Shown here one piece after another: positions 6,440 to 8,407 of a stretch of DNA of 8,407 nt. Source of the DNA: Puniceicoccales bacterium (GTDB lineage: Bacteria > Verrucomicrobiota > Verrucomicrobiia > Opitutales > LL51); NCBI GenBank assembly GCA_031276935.1, contig JAISMD010000052.1, positions 1 through 8,407 of the forward strand, read 5' to 3'. Position 1 is the first letter of the stretch; every line of letters begins with the position of its first letter. The notes under the pieces are model-generated. The model was not told where the DNA came from, ran no database searches, and saw only the letters and a list, made by a program, of their open reading frames with translations. A program made the translations under genes and the position numbers.

Positions 6440-8206
6440 ATGTTTCATCCTATGCACGAAAGGGGGATGAGTATTCGGAGTTTATTCGCCTATTTCCGAT
6501 TTCTCAGAGATTCGAAGAAGGAAGTTATTATTGCCATAGTTTTAGGTATAATTTATGGCTTATCCAGTGGATTTGGTGTACCGGCTATTTTAAAATATTC
6601 TTCGAGTGTTCTATTTAGTGATCGGGAGGTAAGGGGTATTGTTTTGATATTTTTTTCCCTACTTCCCGTATGTGTTATGTTGATTCGTGGTATCACGGGA
6701 TTTTTGAGTTCCTACTATTTTGCTGCCTGTGGACAGCGTATTGTCGAGGCGTTGCGCATGATGATTTTCCAAAAGATTCAACGTTTGCACCTAGGGTTTT
6801 TCAATAGTTGTCCGCCGGCGGAATTGATTTCCCGCTCCATCAATGCCAGTACGATCATCCAGAACAATCTCGTCGATATTTCCCATGATATCGTTACCCA
6901 ACCGACGGCACTATTGGGAGCAATCGGTTATTTAGTTTATCTTTGCATTCAGGAATCGGATTTGGTTATTTTGTTGCTCTTCCTGACCGCTTTACCGCTC
7001 TCCATCCTACCGATCCGGAACATTGGCCAACGTTTACGTAAAAAATCGGGATTGATGCAGAGTCGTACGGCGGCGATTATCGATCGGCTCAACCACAATT
7101 TAGCGGCGGTGAAGGAGGTCCGTGCTTTCTGTTTAGAGAAACAGGAAATTGACCACTACCGTAGGGCTTGCCATGCATTTTCCGAGGCATTTTTAAAGGT
7201 TGTTAAATACCAATTGATCGTGGGACCGATCGTGGAAATCATTGCGGCTATGGGTATTGGTTTTTCGATGTTTTACGCCCACAAACAGGGTTTAAAATTG
7301 GAGATTTTCATATCCTTAGCCACGGCGCTTTATTTTGGTTACGATGCGGTCAAGCGTTTAGGCGATCTCAATAATAAGATTCAGGGGAGCATGGCTGCCG
7401 TCGATCGCATTGAGAGTGTTCTCAGCGAACCGGAAGAAATTAGTGATCCCAGTGATCCGATGCCGGTGGGGAAGTTACGCGGGGACATTGAGTTCAGGGA
7501 TGTGACTTTCAGTTATTTGCGGCACAAGGATGTACTCAAGAAGATCAATGTGAGGATGGAACATGGTAAAATATATGCGCTTGTGGGGAGCAGCGGGGCA
7601 GGGAAATCGACGTTCGCCAACATGATTCTACGCTTTTTCGATGTGGATCGGGGGAGTATCACCATCGATGGCATTGATATACGAGAGATGTTGAAGTGCG
7701 ATTTACGGAGGAATATTGCCTATATTCCGCAAGATCCGGTACTGATTAACGATACGGTGTGCAATAATATTATGTGGGGGAAACCGGGTGCGACACGGGA
7801 GGAAGTGATAGAGGCAGCGAAAAAAGCACATGCCCACGATTTCATCATGCAAATGCCGCAGGGTTATGATACGCTCATCGGTGAGGACGGAGGTTGTATT
7901 TCTGGCGGACAGCGGCAGCGAATGGCTTTGGCCCGTGTATTTTTACGCAATTGCCCCATTCTCATTTTTGACGAAGCGACGTCGGCTCTGGACGTAGAGA
8001 GTCAAGACGCGATCTACAAAGCGATTAAGGATTTGGCCCACGAAAGAACGATTATCATGATTTCCCATCGCTTTACCATGATGGCGGTTGTGGATGAAAT
8101 TTTTGTTTTTTCCCAGGGACAGATTGTCGAACGGGGCACGCATCGGAGTTTACTGGACGGCGATACGTTATATCGGAGGTTGTATGAAAAATCGGAAATT
8201 ATATGA
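6440..8206 (+). CDS. MsbA-like ABC exporter (fused membrane and ATPase domains)
   Basis: This is a half-size ABC exporter that would work as a homodimer in the inner membrane. The context (lpxK, lptE, hldD) makes lipid A-core flipping by an MsbA-type protein the likeliest role, but multidrug or lipid export cannot be excluded. Numbered from ATG 6440 (588 residues), the membrane domain spans about residues 28-305 with about six hydrophobic helices. The ATPase domain has an A-loop Tyr359, Walker A GSSGAGKST (383-391), Q-loop Gln431, signature ISGGQRQR (487-494), Walker B ILIFDEATSALD (507-518) and H-loop His543. All catalytic residues are present. The start is uncertain: ATGs at 6440, 6452 and 6467 are in frame. 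An AGGGGG directly touches ATG 6467, too close for a normal ribosome binding site, and no motif serves 6440. The stop overlaps hldD by 4 nt. Confidence 0.9.
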   Translation: MFHPMHERGMSIRSLFAYFRFLRDSKKEVIIAIVLGIIYGLSSGFGVPAILKYSSSVLFSDREVRGIVLIFFSLLPVCVMLIRGITGFLSSYYFAACGQRIVEALRMMIFQKIQRLHLGFFNSCPPAELISRSINASTIIQNNLVDISHDIVTQPTALLGAIGYLVYLCIQESDLVILLLFLTALPLSILPIRNIGQRLRKKSGLMQSRTAAIIDRLNHNLAAVKEVRAFCLEKQEIDHYRRACHAFSEAFLKVVKYQLIVGPIVEIIAAMGIGFSMFYAHKQGLKLEIFISLATALYFGYDAVKRLGDLNNKIQGSMAAVDRIESVLSEPEEISDPSDPMPVGKLRGDIEFRDVTFSYLRHKDVLKKINVRMEHGKIYALVGSSGAGKSTFANMILRFFDVDRGSITIDGIDIREMLKCDLRRNIAYIPQDPVLINDTVCNNIMWGKPGATREEVIEAAKKAHAHDFIMQMPQGYDTLIGEDGGCISGGQRQRMALARVFLRNCPILIFDEATSALDVESQDAIYKAIKDLAHERTIIMISHRFTMMAVVDEIFVFSQGQIVERGTHRSLLDGDTLYRRLYEKSEII

Positions 8207-8216
8207 AAAACAGTAA
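8175..8216 (+). promoter_or_regulatory. Strong ribosome binding site with a 10-codon frame across the hldD start
   Basis: GGAGG (8175-8179) is followed after 4 nt by ATG 8184, which opens a frame of only ten codons (MKNRKLYEKQ) ending at TAA 8214-8216. It overlaps the end of the exporter gene and the start of hldD in another frame. It may be chance, or it may deliver ribosomes to the hldD start at 8203, which has only a weak GGAA of its own at 8194-8197. Confidence 0.25.
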
Positions 8217-8407
8217 TTGGGAAGAAGACAGCAATCGAGAATTCCTACGTCTGCGGAAAGGGAAGATTTTGGTTACAGGAGGTGCGGGTCTCATAGGCAG
8301 TGCTTTAGTTTGGGCGCTCAATAATTTAGGGTTAGAAGACATCATCCTTTGTGACCGTCTATCCGACGATGATCGCTACAAAAATTTGATCCCCCTACAT
8401 TTTACGG
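8203..8407 (+). CDS. hldD: ADP-L-glycero-D-manno-heptose-6-epimerase, N-terminal part (3' end outside window)
   Basis: This is the 5' end of a short-chain epimerase gene cut by the window edge; 68 codons are visible. HldD converts ADP-D-glycero-D-manno-heptose to the L-glycero form, the donor for the LPS inner core. After an 18-20-residue polar leader (MKNSNWEEDSNREFLRLRKG) comes KILVTGGAGLIGSALVWAL, the Rossmann GGxGxIGS nucleotide-binding motif. It is followed by NNLGLEDIILCDRLSDDDRYKNLIPLHF. The string ALN-x-x-G-x-x-DI-x-x-x-D-x-L and the later KNL closely follow HldD (E. coli ALNDKGITDILVVDNL, then FVNL), which separates it from GalE-type epimerases. The usual protein begins right at the IVTGGAGF strand, so this one has an extra N-terminal tail. 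The ATG overlaps the exporter stop (ATGA), indicating one operon. Confidence 0.85.
   Translation, partial: MKNSNWEEDSNREFLRLRKGKILVTGGAGLIGSALVWALNNLGLEDIILCDRLSDDDRYKNLIPLHFT

Noticed and set aside
7898..7921. ISGGQ in place of LSGGQ as a sign of a defective ABC ATPase
   Set aside because: Isoleucine at this position is a mild change. The SGGQ core and all other catalytic motifs are intact.
8203..8407. GalE-type UDP-sugar epimerase as the identity of the last gene
   Set aside because: The ALN-x-x-G-x-x-DI pattern after the GGAGLIGS motif fits HldD better than GalE. The rest of the gene would settle it.

Overview
This window looks like a stretch of chromosome from a diderm (Gram-negative type), LPS-making bacterium. 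It holds ten protein-coding genes, all on the + strand and tightly packed. Two are cut by the window edges. The evidence for an LPS-bearing outer membrane is direct: the lpxK 3' end (lipid A 4'-kinase), an LptE-like lipoprotein, a BamD-like TPR protein, an MsbA-type ABC exporter and the 5' end of hldD (ADP-heptose epimerase). Base composition is moderate to AT-leaning. Ribosome binding sites are mixed: some genes have clear GGAG/GGGG motifs and others have none. The gene mix and order (rplU-rpmA-fabH, then bamD-lptE-rpe-prmA) is not the E. coli order. I lean weakly towards a Verrucomicrobia/PVC-like lineage, but this is an impression and not a demonstrated placement.

Layout. Bases 1-481 are the end of lpxK. 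Bases 482-610 are the only sizeable intergenic gap and hold a probable imperfect Rho-independent terminator. Bases 611-1196 carry rplU and rpmA (50S proteins L21 and L27), followed directly by fabH (1217-2209). Next come bamD-like (2253-3389), lptE-like (3415-3909), rpe (3925-4569) and prmA (4562-5428, overlapping rpe by 8 nt). A family-3 solute-binding-like protein (5473-6414) precedes an MsbA-like ABC exporter (6440-8206), whose stop codon overlaps the start of hldD (8203 to the window end).

How the genes fit together. The theme is envelope construction plus growth-linked housekeeping. LpxK and MsbA make and flip lipid A. HldD supplies the inner-core heptose precursor. LptE and BamD act at the outer membrane, in LPS insertion and beta-barrel assembly. 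FabH starts fatty-acid synthesis, which feeds both phospholipid and lipid A. Rpe belongs to the pentose phosphate pathway, which also yields sedoheptulose-7-phosphate, the starting point of ADP-heptose. L21, L27 and PrmA (methylation of L11) belong to the ribosome. The gene I can explain least is the solute-binding-like protein: it lacks the residues that normally hold an amino acid ligand and sits beside an exporter rather than an importer permease. I see no mobile element, CRISPR array, tRNA or rRNA, and no clear novel system.
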